DNA of 64,000 nucleotides from CAZDAM01 sp964503595. GTDB lineage: Bacteria; Muiribacteriota; UBA6191. The translations under genes and the position numbers were made by a program. The stretch spans positions 14,653 to 78,652 of the forward strand of contig CAZDAM010000001.1 in the NCBI GenBank assembly GCA_964503595.1, read 5' to 3'. Of this stretch, positions 16,454-25,380 are shown in pieces. A model generated the notes under the pieces. That model ran no database searches and was not told where the DNA came from. It saw only the letters and a program-made list of their open reading frames with translations. How positions within the stretch are numbered: the first letter of the stretch is position 1; every line of letters begins with the position of its first letter.

Positions 16454-16553
16454 NNNNNNNNNNNNNNNNNNNNNNNNNNNNNNNNNNNNNNNNNNNNNNN
16501 NNNNNNNNNNNNNNNNNNNNNNNNNNNNNNNNNNNNNNNNNNNNNNNNNNNNN
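16454..16553. other. Assembly gap of 100 N
   Basis: Exactly 100 N occur here, the usual filler for a scaffold join of unknown true length. The GFA gene enters it from the left. On the right, 81 bases of sequence without a recognised gene lead into kdsC. Adjacency of the two sides is a scaffolding claim, not something the sequence proves. Confidence 0.97.
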
Positions 16554-16634
16554 GCAAGATTGTCTTTGAATCCCGGATCAAGGGTCTTTATATTGAAAGC
16601 ATCCGTTGCCTTCGGGCACGAAAAAAGGGGATTG

Positions 16635-17123
16635 ATGGAAGCCATTCGACTGCTTGTTTCTGACGTGGATGGAGTGATGAATCAGGGCATTCTTTATTTT
16701 GGGCCGGATGGTCAGGAGTGCATGAAGGCATTTCATGTGAAGGATGGCATGGGGATCCGGCGCTGGCTGGATGCCGGAAATCAGTTTGCCGTGATTTCCG
16801 GAAGGGGTTCCCCCATTCTGAAGGGTCGTCTGGAAGCTCTTGGCGTCAGACATCTGTTTGAAAATACGGAAGACAAGCTGGAGTGCCTGAAAAAGCTTCT
16901 TTCTGATCTGGGAATGAGTGCTGAGCATGTGGCCTATATCGGGGATGATGTGAATGATCTTCAGATCATTGAGTGGTTGCGCTCCCAGGGCGGAGCAACC
17001 TTTTGTCCGGCAGACGCCGTAGGTAATATTCAGGAAGCTTCCGGGAGCGTTTTGAGTCTGAAGGGTGGCGAAGGTTGCCTGAGGGAGTGCATTGACAGGA
17101 TTATGGGGCACAATCGCAGCTAA
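16635..17123 (+). CDS. kdsC: 3-deoxy-D-manno-octulosonate 8-phosphate phosphatase
   Basis: KdsC removes phosphate from Kdo-8-P to give Kdo before CMP activation. This 162-residue HAD phosphatase has the nucleophile motif SDVDGVMNQG (D10, D12), FAVISGRGSP (motif II region), and GDDVNDLQ (103-108) as motif IV. The short, capless size fits KdsC tetramers. The ATG at 16635 follows AGGGGATTG, a good ribosome binding site. lptC starts 32 bases before this gene ends. It continues the Kdo pathway begun by kdsA and kdsD on the other side of the block. Confidence 0.95.
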   Translation: MEAIRLLVSDVDGVMNQGILYFGPDGQECMKAFHVKDGMGIRRWLDAGNQFAVISGRGSPILKGRLEALGVRHLFENTEDKLECLKKLLSDLGMSAEHVAYIGDDVNDLQIIEWLRSQGGATFCPADAVGNIQEASGSVLSLKGGEGCLRECIDRIMGHNRS

Positions 17124-17721
17124 GCTGTTGCGGATTTCCCTGATCATTGGAATTGGTTATGGGTTGTTTCACTTCTATGAAGTGTATTTTGTGCAGGCCA
17201 TGAACCAGGCATTGACTCCGTCTGCCGAGCAGGAAAAACCGATGGTCAGAGTCAGCCGGATCCGTCTGATTTCCTACACGGAAGAGGGAGACAGGGAGGC
17301 TGAAATCTTTGGTCGGGAAGCAGATGTGGATCCCAAGACCCAGGAGGTTTCGATTCGCCCGGTCACTCTGGTGATTTACGAAAAAGGTGAAAGAAAGGCG
17401 ACGATCCTGGCTCAGGAAGGCCGAAGGCTTCAGGATCGGCGGCAGGAGTTTTTCGAGCTTGAGGGCAAGGTGGAAGGGACGGCATCGGATGGTCGCAAGC
17501 TCTTTACCACCCGCCTGTTATACTACCCCCGCCAGGATTTGCTAAAATCTCCGGCCCGGTTCAAAACCATCTCGGATCCCCATATTCTGGAAGGGGATGA
17601 GCTGGATTATTACCTCAAGGAAGAGCGTGCGGAAATGCGTGGGAACGTAACGATGCGTTTTCATGAAACAAAAGAGGCCCTGGAAGCAGAAAGGGCTATG
17701 GGACAGGAAGCATGGCGCTGA
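17092..17721 (+). CDS. lptC: LPS export protein LptC
   Basis: LptC is a bitopic inner-membrane protein that passes LPS from LptB2FG to LptA. The 209-residue product starts with a single membrane helix (LLRISLIIGIGYGLFHFYEV) and continues as a periplasmic beta-jellyroll with strands such as VRVSRIRLISYTEEGDREAE and KATILAQEGRR. It is somewhat longer than E. coli LptC. The start is probably the TTG at 17092, preceded by GAGGGAG inside kdsC. It overlaps lptA by 10 bases. Confidence 0.85.
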   Translation: MTGLWGTIAAKLLRISLIIGIGYGLFHFYEVYFVQAMNQALTPSAEQEKPMVRVSRIRLISYTEEGDREAEIFGREADVDPKTQEVSIRPVTLVIYEKGERKATILAQEGRRLQDRRQEFFELEGKVEGTASDGRKLFTTRLLYYPRQDLLKSPARFKTISDPHILEGDELDYYLKEERAEMRGNVTMRFHETKEALEAERAMGQEAWR

Positions 17722-18497
17722 AAATTAGTTTGGTTTTTATTCTGGGATGGGTCTACTCCTTTGCTGAAGCTCCCAAAGAGCAGAAGGTGATGACCCGGGC
17801 CTTGTATTCCTGGATCGATCAGAAAACCGGGGATCTGATTCTTAAGGGAAGCGCCCGTATCGAGCGGGGTGGAGTTTTGCTGGAAGCTGACGAAATCCTT
17901 TATAACGATCGCCGAAAAGAAGCTTTTGCGACCGGCAATACGCGATTAAGCAACAAGGACTTCACTCTGGAATCCGGTCAGTTGAAGGTTTACCTCCCAG
18001 GAGCCACGGCACTTCAGGGCATGCTTGAAGAAGACATGGTGGCAATTGCCCAGAAATCTCCCCGCCTGGTTGGAGCTCCGGATGAATCCGGTCGCCGCAA
18101 TCAGGTCACAGCTGTGGAAATCAAGTTTTACAAAGGTAGTGAGAAGGTGGAAGCCTTTGAGAATGTCAGGCTTTTGCAGTTCTCCACGGATGGCCTGAGA
18201 GTCAGGGAAGAGCTGTCTGTCACCGGAAACTATCTGGAATACATGAACCAGGAAAAGCGGGCTCTGGTCAAAGGTCGGGTGAAACTCAGTGCCAAGGAGC
18301 TTGGAGCCGAGGGTGAGCGCCTGATTTATTACCAGAAGGATCAGCGATTCTATGTGATCGGTGATGCCAGTGTGCATCAGTTGGATCCCAATGGAAAGGT
18401 GCAGGATACGGTCCGAGGCAGCAAGATTCTGCATATTCTGAATGAAAAGCGAACGATTCTGATGGGCAATGTGGAAGGTCAGCTGGGTGGGCGATGA
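17712..18497 (+). CDS. lptA: LPS periplasmic bridge protein LptA
   Basis: LptA/OstA-type proteins polymerise into the periplasmic bridge that carries LPS to LptDE. The 261-residue protein has a signal peptide (MALKISLVFILGWVYSFAEA) and OstA-repeat signatures: LILKGSARIERGGVLLEADE, GNTRLSNKDFTLESGQLKVY, and LVKGRVKLSAKELGAEGERL. It is longer than E. coli LptA (185 residues), giving room for an extra repeat. Start overlaps lptC and the stop overlaps lptB (ATGA), so the three are co-translated. Confidence 0.85.
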   Translation: MALKISLVFILGWVYSFAEAPKEQKVMTRALYSWIDQKTGDLILKGSARIERGGVLLEADEILYNDRRKEAFATGNTRLSNKDFTLESGQLKVYLPGATALQGMLEEDMVAIAQKSPRLVGAPDESGRRNQVTAVEIKFYKGSEKVEAFENVRLLQFSTDGLRVREELSVTGNYLEYMNQEKRALVKGRVKLSAKELGAEGERLIYYQKDQRFYVIGDASVHQLDPNGKVQDTVRGSKILHILNEKRTILMGNVEGQLGGR

Positions 18498-19219
18498 TTG
18501 AGCTTTCGGCGAGCGAACTTCGCAAGACCTACGGCGGTCGCACGGTTGTAGAAGACGTTGGCCTGTCGGTCAAAGAGGGAGAAATTGTCGGTCTTCTGGG
18601 GCCAAACGGGGCCGGGAAAACCACTTCCTTCTATATGATCGTGGGTCTGGTGAGGCCGGATTTCGGCCGGATTCTTCTAGGGGAAGAAGACATTACCTGG
18701 CAGCCGATGTACAAGCGTTCCCGCATGGGAATCGGTTACCTGGCCCAGGAAGCCAGTATCTTTCGCAGCATGTCGGTGGAAGACAACATCATTTCCATTC
18801 TCGAATTTTTTGAGTCTTCCAGCAAGAAGCGCCGTGACAAGGCCTGGGAGCTGATGGAATCGCTCTCTTTGACTCACGTTGCCAAATCTTCCGGAATTTC
18901 GCTTTCCGGAGGGGAAAGGCGAAGGGCTGAAATTGCCCGTGCCCTGGCAACCGATCCCCGATTTCTTCTTCTGGATGAACCTTTTGCCGGGGTGGATCCG
19001 ATCGCGGTATCCGAAATCCAGAACATCATTGCCAAGCTTCGCAGGGAACGGGGACTGGGAATTCTGATTACCGATCACAATGTTCGCGAAACCCTGAAAA
19101 TCACCGATCGGACCTATGTCATGTCCAAGGGGCAGATTCTGGTCTGTGGAGGCGTGAAAGAGATTACCTCCAATGAAGAAGCCCGGAGGATTTATCTGGG
19201 CGATGATTTCTCCATGTAA
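18494..19219 (+). CDS. lptB: LPS export ABC transporter ATPase LptB
   Basis: LptB is the ATPase of the LptB2FGC complex that extracts LPS from the inner membrane. This 241-residue protein has Walker A GPNGAGKTT (36-44), Q-loop region GYLAQEASIF, signature LSGGE (137-141) followed by RRRAEIARAL, Walker B FLLLDEP (158-163) and H-loop H195 in ITDHNVRETL, all in the LptB-specific form. It overlaps lptA by ATGA. An rpoN gene often follows lptB in Pseudomonadota; here a prolyl-tRNA synthetase gene follows instead. Confidence 0.96.
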   Translation: MIELSASELRKTYGGRTVVEDVGLSVKEGEIVGLLGPNGAGKTTSFYMIVGLVRPDFGRILLGEEDITWQPMYKRSRMGIGYLAQEASIFRSMSVEDNIISILEFFESSSKKRRDKAWELMESLSLTHVAKSSGISLSGGERRRAEIARALATDPRFLLLDEPFAGVDPIAVSEIQNIIAKLRRERGLGILITDHNVRETLKITDRTYVMSKGQILVCGGVKEITSNEEARRIYLGDDFSM

Positions 19220-19298
19220 AGAAGAGGGTGATTCCCCTTGCAGGCAGATGCCTGATAATATGCCCTTTTACAGTTCACCCCAAGGATGAAGGGTCTTT

Positions 19299-20777
19299 AT
19301 GGAGAAGAAAAACAAAGCCATCACCTCACAGGAAGAAGACTATTCCCAGTGGTATAACGATTTGGTGCGCAAGGCCGGACTGGCGGACAATTCCCCGGTT
19401 CGTGGCTGCATGGTCATCAAGCCGTATGGTTTTTCCATCTGGGAGAGAATGCAGCAGAAGCTGGATTCCATGTTCAAGGAAACCGGGCATACCAATGCCT
19501 ACTTCCCTCTGTTCATCCCGAAATCCTTTCTTTCCCGCGAAGCTGCCCATGTGGATGGTTTTGCCAAGGAATGTGCGGTTGTAACCCATTATCGCCTGAT
19601 CAATAACCCCGATGGCGATGGTGTGGTCGTGGATCCGGAGGCCCGTCTGGAAGAGGAACTGATTGTCAGGCCTACCTCTGAGACCATCATCTGGTCGACG
19701 TACCGGGACTGGATTCAGTCCTACCGGGATCTGCCCCTACTGATCAATCAATGGGCCAATGTTGTGCGCTGGGAAATGCGTCCCAGGTTATTCTTAAGGA
19801 CCGCGGAATTTCTGTGGCAGGAAGGCCATACAGCCCATGCCACCAGGGAAGAGGCCATTGAAGAAACCGAAAAGATGCTTGAGGTCTATGCCCGCTTTGC
19901 CGAGGAATATCTGGCAATTCCCGTAATCAAGGGAATCAAGTCGGAGAATGAGCGCTTTCCCGGAGCGGAGGAAACCTACTGTATCGAAGCCATGATGCAG
20001 GATGGGAAAGCCCTTCAGGCCGGAACTTCCCACTTCCTCGGTCAGAATTTTGCCCGGGCATTTGATGTGAAATTCCTGAACTCGAATGGTCGTGAAGAAC
20101 TGGTCTGGGCTACCAGCTGGGGGGTTTCCACCCGCCTGATGGGAGCACTGATCATGACTCATTCTGATGACTATGGCCTGGTTCTTCCCCCGACTCTCGC
20201 TCCATATCAGGTAGTGATTGTTCCTGTAGGAAAGGCTGCTGATCTTCCAAGAACCCGCGAAGCGGCTCACAAGCTTTCTGAAGAACTCAAGGAAAGAGGC
20301 ATCCGGGTTCAGGTCGATCTGGATGATAAGAAGTCGCCTGGCTGGAAGTATGCGGAATACGAAATGCGGGGAGTTCCGGTCAGGGTTGTGATTGGCCCGA
20401 GGGATCTGGACAGCGGAACCGTGGAGCTAGCTCGCCGGGATGAGCGCAGCAAGGAAATTGTGGAAGCTTCGGGTCTTGTGGATAAAATCTGCGATCTTCT
20501 GCCTGCGATTCAGAAGGCTCTGTTTGATCGGGCTTTGAAAATGCGCGAGGAAAGAACCCGTGAGATCAATTCCTGGGATGAGTTTCAGGCTGAAATTGAA
20601 AAAGGCGGATTTTTGAGCTGTCATTGGGATGGTACACCGGAAACCGAGGAAGCCATCAAGGACAAAACAAAGGCCACAATCCGCTGTATCCCTCTGGATG
20701 ACAATCTTGAGGATGGGGTTTGTGTCTATAGTGGCAAGCCGTCCACAAGACGGGTCATTTTTGCCCGGGCCTATTGA
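19299..20777 (+). CDS. proS: Prolyl-tRNA synthetase, archaeal/eukaryotic-type short form
   Basis: ProRS charges tRNA-Pro. The 492-residue class II enzyme is the type 3 (archaeal/eukaryotic-like) form: it starts EEDYSQWYNDLVRKAGLA, has IKPYGFSIWERMQ, LIVRPTSETIIWSTYRDWIQ (motif 2 region), the WQEGHTAHAT loop and ATSWGVSTRLMGALIMTHSD. It lacks the editing insertion of the bacterial form and ends in a C-terminal domain with an aromatic terminus (ARAY). This type occurs in scattered bacteria. It is preceded by 79 bases after lptB and followed by a proline dehydrogenase gene, giving a proline-themed pair. Confidence 0.95.
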   Translation: MEKKNKAITSQEEDYSQWYNDLVRKAGLADNSPVRGCMVIKPYGFSIWERMQQKLDSMFKETGHTNAYFPLFIPKSFLSREAAHVDGFAKECAVVTHYRLINNPDGDGVVVDPEARLEEELIVRPTSETIIWSTYRDWIQSYRDLPLLINQWANVVRWEMRPRLFLRTAEFLWQEGHTAHATREEAIEETEKMLEVYARFAEEYLAIPVIKGIKSENERFPGAEETYCIEAMMQDGKALQAGTSHFLGQNFARAFDVKFLNSNGREELVWATSWGVSTRLMGALIMTHSDDYGLVLPPTLAPYQVVIVPVGKAADLPRTREAAHKLSEELKERGIRVQVDLDDKKSPGWKYAEYEMRGVPVRVVIGPRDLDSGTVELARRDERSKEIVEASGLVDKICDLLPAIQKALFDRALKMREERTREINSWDEFQAEIEKGGFLSCHWDGTPETEEAIKDKTKATIRCIPLDDNLEDGVCVYSGKPSTRRVIFARAY

Positions 20778-20800
20778 TTCAAGGGTCAGGAGATCAGATT

Positions 20801-21955
20801 ATGGATCTGAGCAATACTGAAATTGCCTTTCAGGATCATGACAACAGCAGTCTTAAGAAGAGGATTCTTCTCTTTAAGGCCTTCAATATTTCCTGGCTGA
20901 ATCGTCTGGGGACAACGGCAACCCAGTTGGCTTTCCAACTGGGGATACCCGTATCTTCTCTGATCCGTTCTACAATCTATCCTTTTTTCTGTGGTGGAGA
21001 AACCCTTGATGAGTGCATGCAGACCGTGGAAAGACTGAAAGAGCATGGGGTCATGACCAATCTGGATTATGCGGTTGAAGGTAAACAGAGTGAAGCAGAC
21101 TTTGATGCCACCGTTGAGGAGATGCTCAGGGGCTTTGACTATTCCGCCCGCTATGATTCCCTGACATTTTGCAGTCTGAAGGTCACGGGAATTGCCCGTA
21201 TGGACCTGCTCAAAAAAGACTTTTCCGAGCACTCCGAGGAAGAGAAAAAAGAATGGCTGCGTGTTGAAGAGCGCCTGGAACGACTGTGTCAGAAGGCTAA
21301 GGATTCGGATGTGCGTCTTTTCATTGATGCCGAGGAAACCTGGATTCAGCCGCGCATTGATTTTCTGGCCCTTGAGGCCATGAGGCGACATAACAGTGGT
21401 AACCGGGCTCTTGTTTACAATACCTATCAGCTCTATCGCAAAGATGCCTTGAGTGAGCTCAAGAGGGACTATGCGCGGGCAGAAAAAGAGGGTTTTCTGC
21501 TCGGGGCCAAACTGGTGCGTGGCGCTTATGTGGAAAAGGAAAATGATGCTGCTAAAGCCGAAGGCAGACGTTCTCCGATGCAGCCCGGCAAGGAAGCCAC
21601 CGATCGGGATTTCAATCTGGCGGTGGAATTCTGTTTGAAAGAGGCCTCCAACCTCTGGGTTTGTGTTGCTTCCCATAACGAGAAAAGTATTGAACAGGCC
21701 TGGAAGTTTGCGGCTGATTTTACCCTTGAAGAGCGAGGCAGGGTTTGCTTTGCCCAGCTTTATGGCATGGGCGATCACCTGAGTTTCAACCTGGCCCATG
21801 CCGGGGCCGAAGTCGGGAAATATCTACCTTATGGTCCTGTCAAAGAGGTCATCCCCTATCTGGTACGCCGTGCTCAGGAGAACAGCTCCATTGCAGGCCA
21901 GATGAGCAGGGAACTGACCCTTCTTCAGAAAGAGGCCAGGCGTCGGAAACTCTGA
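20801..21955 (+). CDS. Proline dehydrogenase (PRODH, PutA-type flavin domain)
   Basis: This 384-residue monofunctional PRODH is expected to oxidise L-proline to pyrroline-5-carboxylate using FAD and pass electrons to quinone. Family features include TNLDYAVEGK, RLFIDAEETWIQPRID, YNTYQLYRKDAL, GAKLVRGAYVEKE and the end block FAQLYGMGDHLSFNL with YLPYGPVKEVIPYLVRRAQEN. No P5C dehydrogenase domain is fused. The ATG at 20801 follows CAGGAGATCAGATT. It lies 23 bases after proS, so both are probably transcribed together, and a strong bidirectional terminator follows. Confidence 0.93.
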   Translation: MDLSNTEIAFQDHDNSSLKKRILLFKAFNISWLNRLGTTATQLAFQLGIPVSSLIRSTIYPFFCGGETLDECMQTVERLKEHGVMTNLDYAVEGKQSEADFDATVEEMLRGFDYSARYDSLTFCSLKVTGIARMDLLKKDFSEHSEEEKKEWLRVEERLERLCQKAKDSDVRLFIDAEETWIQPRIDFLALEAMRRHNSGNRALVYNTYQLYRKDALSELKRDYARAEKEGFLLGAKLVRGAYVEKENDAAKAEGRRSPMQPGKEATDRDFNLAVEFCLKEASNLWVCVASHNEKSIEQAWKFAADFTLEERGRVCFAQLYGMGDHLSFNLAHAGAEVGKYLPYGPVKEVIPYLVRRAQENSSIAGQMSRELTLLQKEARRRKL

Positions 21956-21961
21956 AAGACA

Positions 21962-22000
21962 AAAAAAGCCCCCACTTCTCCTTGAGGTGGGGGCTTTTTT
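21962..22000. terminator. Bidirectional intrinsic terminator between PRODH and leuS
   Basis: An 8-bp GC-rich stem (GCCCCCAC at 21968-21975 with GTGGGGGC at 21987-21994) is flanked by six A on the left and six T on the right, and the A/T runs also pair. It serves the two convergent genes on both strands. Confidence 0.93.
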
Positions 22001-22017
22001 ACATTTCACCCGCCGGG

Positions 22018-24474
22018 CTATTTCACGATCAGATTGATCAGTTTGCCAGGAACCAGAATCTTCTTGATGATGGTTTTCCCTTCCATTTGTCGGGCTACTG
22101 AAGCCTGGACCAGGGCGGCTTCCACAATTGTGGGTTCCTGGGCATCCTTGGGAACTGTGATTTCGGCTCTTACCTTGCCATTGACGGAAACGGCCATGGT
22201 GATTTCATCCAGTTCCAGCCAGGAGGAATCAAAGGCGGGCCACTCGGCCTGAGCAATGAAACCCTGATGTCCGGATTGTTCCCAGAGCTCTTCACAGAAG
22301 TGAGGCATGAAGGGGCTTAATAAAATCATGAAGCTTTCAAGGATGTGCCTCAGGACACCCTGATGAGGGCTTTGACGTACGTAGTCCTGCAAGGCATTGG
22401 TCAATTCCATCAACCGGGCAATCGAGGTATTGAACTGAAAGCGCTCGGTATCCTGGGTAACTCCCTGAATAGCGACATGAAGAGCCCGCATCAGGACCTG
22501 ATCTTCCTTGCGAAGACTTTCTGGAAGAGCTTCCCCGGAGGTGAAACAGGAGGAATTTTCATCAAAGAGACGATTCACTCTTTCAGCAAAACGGCTGGCA
22601 GCCTTGAAGCCGCCTTCATCCCAGGGCCCTCCATCCACGTAGCTGAAACCAAAGGCAAGATAAAGTCTTAAGACATCAGCACCGTATTGGGCTACATATT
22701 CATCCGGGGAAACCGAGTTTCCCTTGCTTTTGGACATTTTCTGGCCATCGGCTCCCAGAATCATGCCCTGATGGGTCAGAGACCGGAAGGGTTCGGAAGT
22801 GGGCACAAGTCCCATATCATGCATGACCATGTTGATGAAACGGGCATAGAGAAGATGCATACAGGCATGCTCCGGCCCTCCCACATATTTGTCCACGGGC
22901 ATCATTTTCTTCATCAGTTCGGGCTCAAAAGGGAGGTCCTGGTTCTGGGAGTCGGGGTAGCGCAGATAGTACCAGGATGAGCAGACAAAGGTATCCAGGG
23001 TGTCGATTTCCCGACGGGCGGGTTTTTTGCATTTAGGGCATGGGGTATTGACGAAATCCTCACATCGGGCAAGAGGGGATTCTCCATGGGGTTGGAAGTC
23101 CACGTTTTCGGGAAGAACCACCGGGAGCTGATCTTCAGGAACCGGGACGGCACCACAGTCGTCGCAATGAACAATCGGGATCGGGGAGCCCCAGTAGCGC
23201 TGGCGGGATACCAGCCAGTCCCGCAGGCGGTACTGGACACGGGCTCCACCAAGTTTCTTTTCTTCCAGATGCTGCGTGATGTTTTCTCGGGCATCTTTGG
23301 AATTCTGCCCGTCAAACTGGGCGGAATCACAGAGGATTCCATCTTCCGTGAAGGCTTCCTGAAGTTCTTTTGGATGACTCTGAGAATCTTTGAGAATGAC
23401 CTGGCGAATTTTGAGATCGTATTTTTTAGCGAAGGAAAAATCTCTTTCATCATGGGCTGGAACCGACATCACTGCCCCGGTGCCGTAGTGGCCCAGAACA
23501 TAATCCCCAACCCAGACCGGAACCTTTTCACTGGTCAAAGGATGGATGGCATAGGCTCCGGTAAACACACCGGTCTTTTCCCGGGTTGTGGACTGGCGCT
23601 CGATATCGGAAAGGCGGCGGGATTCTTCGATATAGGTTTCAACTGAGGCTTTCTGATCTGGTGTTGTGATCTTCAGGGTCAGAGCGTGCTCAGGGGCCAG
23701 AACGACACCGGTGACTCCGTAAAGGGTATCCGGGCGGGTTGTGAAGACTTCAAACCCTTCTTCATGGCGCTCCAGCTGAAACTGAATCAGGGTTCCACTG
23801 GAACGGCCAATCCAGTTCTTCTGCATGGCAACGGTACGGGATGGCCAGTCAATCGTATCCAGGCCATCCAGAAGCTTCTGGGCATAGTCGGTGATTTTGA
23901 AGAACCACTGTTTGAGGTTTTTCTGCACCACTGGAGTCTCGCAGCGCTCACACCTTCCTTCCAGAACCTGCTCGTTGGCAAGAACTGTCAGGTCATGAGG
24001 GCACCAGTTCACAGGGGCTTCCTTCTGATAGGCCAATCCTTTTTCAAAAAGCTTCAGAAAGACCCATTGGGTCCAGCGATAGTAGTCCGGCTTGGAAGTA
24101 TTTACGGAGTGTTCAAAATTGTAGCTCACTCCCATTTTCTGGAACTGGCCCAGCATGTGACTGACATTTTTGGAAGTGGAGATGTCAGGGTGGATTCCGT
24201 GTTTGATGGCATAATTTTCAGCGGGTAGTCCAAAGGCGTCAAAGCCCATGGGAAAGAAAACCGGCTTTTTCTGAAAGCGTTGGAACCGGGCCCAGGAATC
24301 CATCAGGCCGTACTGCCACCAGTGACCCATATGAAGCTTGTCACCGGAAGGATAGGGAAACATCACCAGAACATAGTATTTGTCCTTCATTTCCTTGGGT
24401 TCAACGCGAAAAATACCGCTGTCTTCCCAACGTTTCTGCCATTTTTCTTCCAATGCCTGATACTGGTTGCCCAT
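22018..24474 (-). CDS. leuS: Leucyl-tRNA synthetase
   Basis: LeuRS charges tRNA-Leu. The 818-residue class I enzyme carries the HIGH-type motif LHMGHW (47-52), the CP1 editing region with FTTRPDTLYGVTGVVLAPEH and GAVMSVPAHDERDFSFAKKY, and the KMSKSKGN loop. It also has the catalytic-site block CSSWYYLRYPD and a C-terminal domain ending LIVK. A CxxC-type zinc region (CERCETP) lies in CP1. A ribosome binding site, AGGAGAAGGAC, precedes the ATG. It is transcribed divergently from the giant-protein operon. Confidence 0.98.
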   Translation of the reverse strand: MGNQYQALEEKWQKRWEDSGIFRVEPKEMKDKYYVLVMFPYPSGDKLHMGHWWQYGLMDSWARFQRFQKKPVFFPMGFDAFGLPAENYAIKHGIHPDISTSKNVSHMLGQFQKMGVSYNFEHSVNTSKPDYYRWTQWVFLKLFEKGLAYQKEAPVNWCPHDLTVLANEQVLEGRCERCETPVVQKNLKQWFFKITDYAQKLLDGLDTIDWPSRTVAMQKNWIGRSSGTLIQFQLERHEEGFEVFTTRPDTLYGVTGVVLAPEHALTLKITTPDQKASVETYIEESRRLSDIERQSTTREKTGVFTGAYAIHPLTSEKVPVWVGDYVLGHYGTGAVMSVPAHDERDFSFAKKYDLKIRQVILKDSQSHPKELQEAFTEDGILCDSAQFDGQNSKDARENITQHLEEKKLGGARVQYRLRDWLVSRQRYWGSPIPIVHCDDCGAVPVPEDQLPVVLPENVDFQPHGESPLARCEDFVNTPCPKCKKPARREIDTLDTFVCSSWYYLRYPDSQNQDLPFEPELMKKMMPVDKYVGGPEHACMHLLYARFINMVMHDMGLVPTSEPFRSLTHQGMILGADGQKMSKSKGNSVSPDEYVAQYGADVLRLYLAFGFSYVDGGPWDEGGFKAASRFAERVNRLFDENSSCFTSGEALPESLRKEDQVLMRALHVAIQGVTQDTERFQFNTSIARLMELTNALQDYVRQSPHQGVLRHILESFMILLSPFMPHFCEELWEQSGHQGFIAQAEWPAFDSSWLELDEITMAVSVNGKVRAEITVPKDAQEPTIVEAALVQASVARQMEGKTIIKKILVPGKLINLIVK

Positions 24475-24574
24475 GTCCTTCTCCTCAGATTCTCGCTACC
24501 TGCATAATTTGCCGCACACAGCAGGATTTGGAAGATTATCAGGGCTTGGATGGGGATGCAATCGTGGGGAAGGC

Positions 24575-24603
24575 TTGCCGGGGGCAGGTCTGATTCCTAC
24601 AAT
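24575..24603 (+). promoter_or_regulatory. Predicted sigma-70 promoter of the giant-protein operon
   Basis: TTGCCG (24575-24580), a 17-base spacer and TACAAT (24598-24603) give a good sigma-70-like match. The expected transcription start, about seven bases after the -10, falls on the GTG start codon at 24610, so the mRNA may be leaderless or start at a codon slightly further in. Confidence 0.5.
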
Positions 24604-24609
24604 AGGATC

Positions 24610-25380
24610 GTGAAGCTTTGCACATTGATGTTTTTTTTCTCTGTCTGCTCCTTATCGGCACAGGGGCTTATTGGGTTTGTTCGATTTCCGGACGCTTTTG
24701 CCACTCATCCTTTACTGAATCGCTTTGATTCTGAATTGGGCCTGCTCCGTAATGGGCGAGAACCTGGCCCTGAAGATATGGAGGCCATTGAGAGAATTTT
24801 GGAAAAGCATCGGCAGGATGAAGCGTTGGAGATCCGAAAGATTCAGATGGAGTGCCGGGCAAGTTCCCAGAACATTCAGGATCAGAAAAAAGCCCTTTGG
24901 AAAGAGCCGACTCAGTCCGTCCTTCAGGAGCTGGCAAATCTGGCTCAAAGGCAGGGTCGCGAGCGACTGTTGTGCATTCACAGGCAGCTTGGGAGCCTGA
25001 AGAGCCTTCAGAATGCAAAGCAGAAGGCTCTGAGTCCCTGGTATCTGTCATTGAGCGAAACCCGTGAAATCATGGAGCAGATTCGGCAGGAGGCATTCAA
25101 GGTTCTTGAGCCTGTCATGAAAAGAGAGAATCTTGTGGTGACTTATATCACCAGCTGGCCTTCTTTGGGTGAAAAATTGAACTGGAAGCCGGATTCCGGG
25201 GATATCAGACTGGCCCAGCTTCATCTGAATACGGATTTGCATGAACCGGCCAAAGAGATTCTTGCGGATGCACTGAAAGTGAGTCCCACTGCCGGACTCC
25301 CTGAGGTTTTCCCTCTTCCTCTGGAGCTGGATTCCTTTCTGCTATCCGGCTTCAGCCAAAGATACGGGGGAAGGCCATGA
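24610..25380 (+). CDS. Secreted Skp/OmpH-like coiled-coil protein, first gene of giant-protein operon
   Basis: This 256-residue protein opens with a signal peptide (about VKLCTLMFFFSVCSLSAQG). A long charged helical region follows (residues ~50-170, for example DMEAIERILEKHRQDEALEI). It ends with IREEA-like EIMEQIRQEAFKVLEPVMKR, a beta-prone stretch and a DLHEPAKEILADALKV terminus. Helical hairpin plus a terminal D-x2-x-AL segment resembles periplasmic Skp/OmpH chaperones, but the similarity is only in layout. The start could be GTG 24610 or ATG 24628. Its TGA overlaps the next start (ATGA), so the operon is translationally coupled. Confidence 0.62.
   Translation: MKLCTLMFFFSVCSLSAQGLIGFVRFPDAFATHPLLNRFDSELGLLRNGREPGPEDMEAIERILEKHRQDEALEIRKIQMECRASSQNIQDQKKALWKEPTQSVLQELANLAQRQGRERLLCIHRQLGSLKSLQNAKQKALSPWYLSLSETREIMEQIRQEAFKVLEPVMKRENLVVTYITSWPSLGEKLNWKPDSGDIRLAQLHLNTDLHEPAKEILADALKVSPTAGLPEVFPLPLELDSFLLSGFSQRYGGRP

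Noticed and set aside
16163..16663. Open frames reading through the run of N on both strands
   Set aside because: Translation across 100 unknown bases is artificial. The plus-strand frame and the N-terminal part of the minus-strand frame have no support.
20786..21799. Minus-strand open frame of 337 codons opposite proline dehydrogenase
   Set aside because: Antisense shadow of a clear enzyme gene; no start context or motifs.
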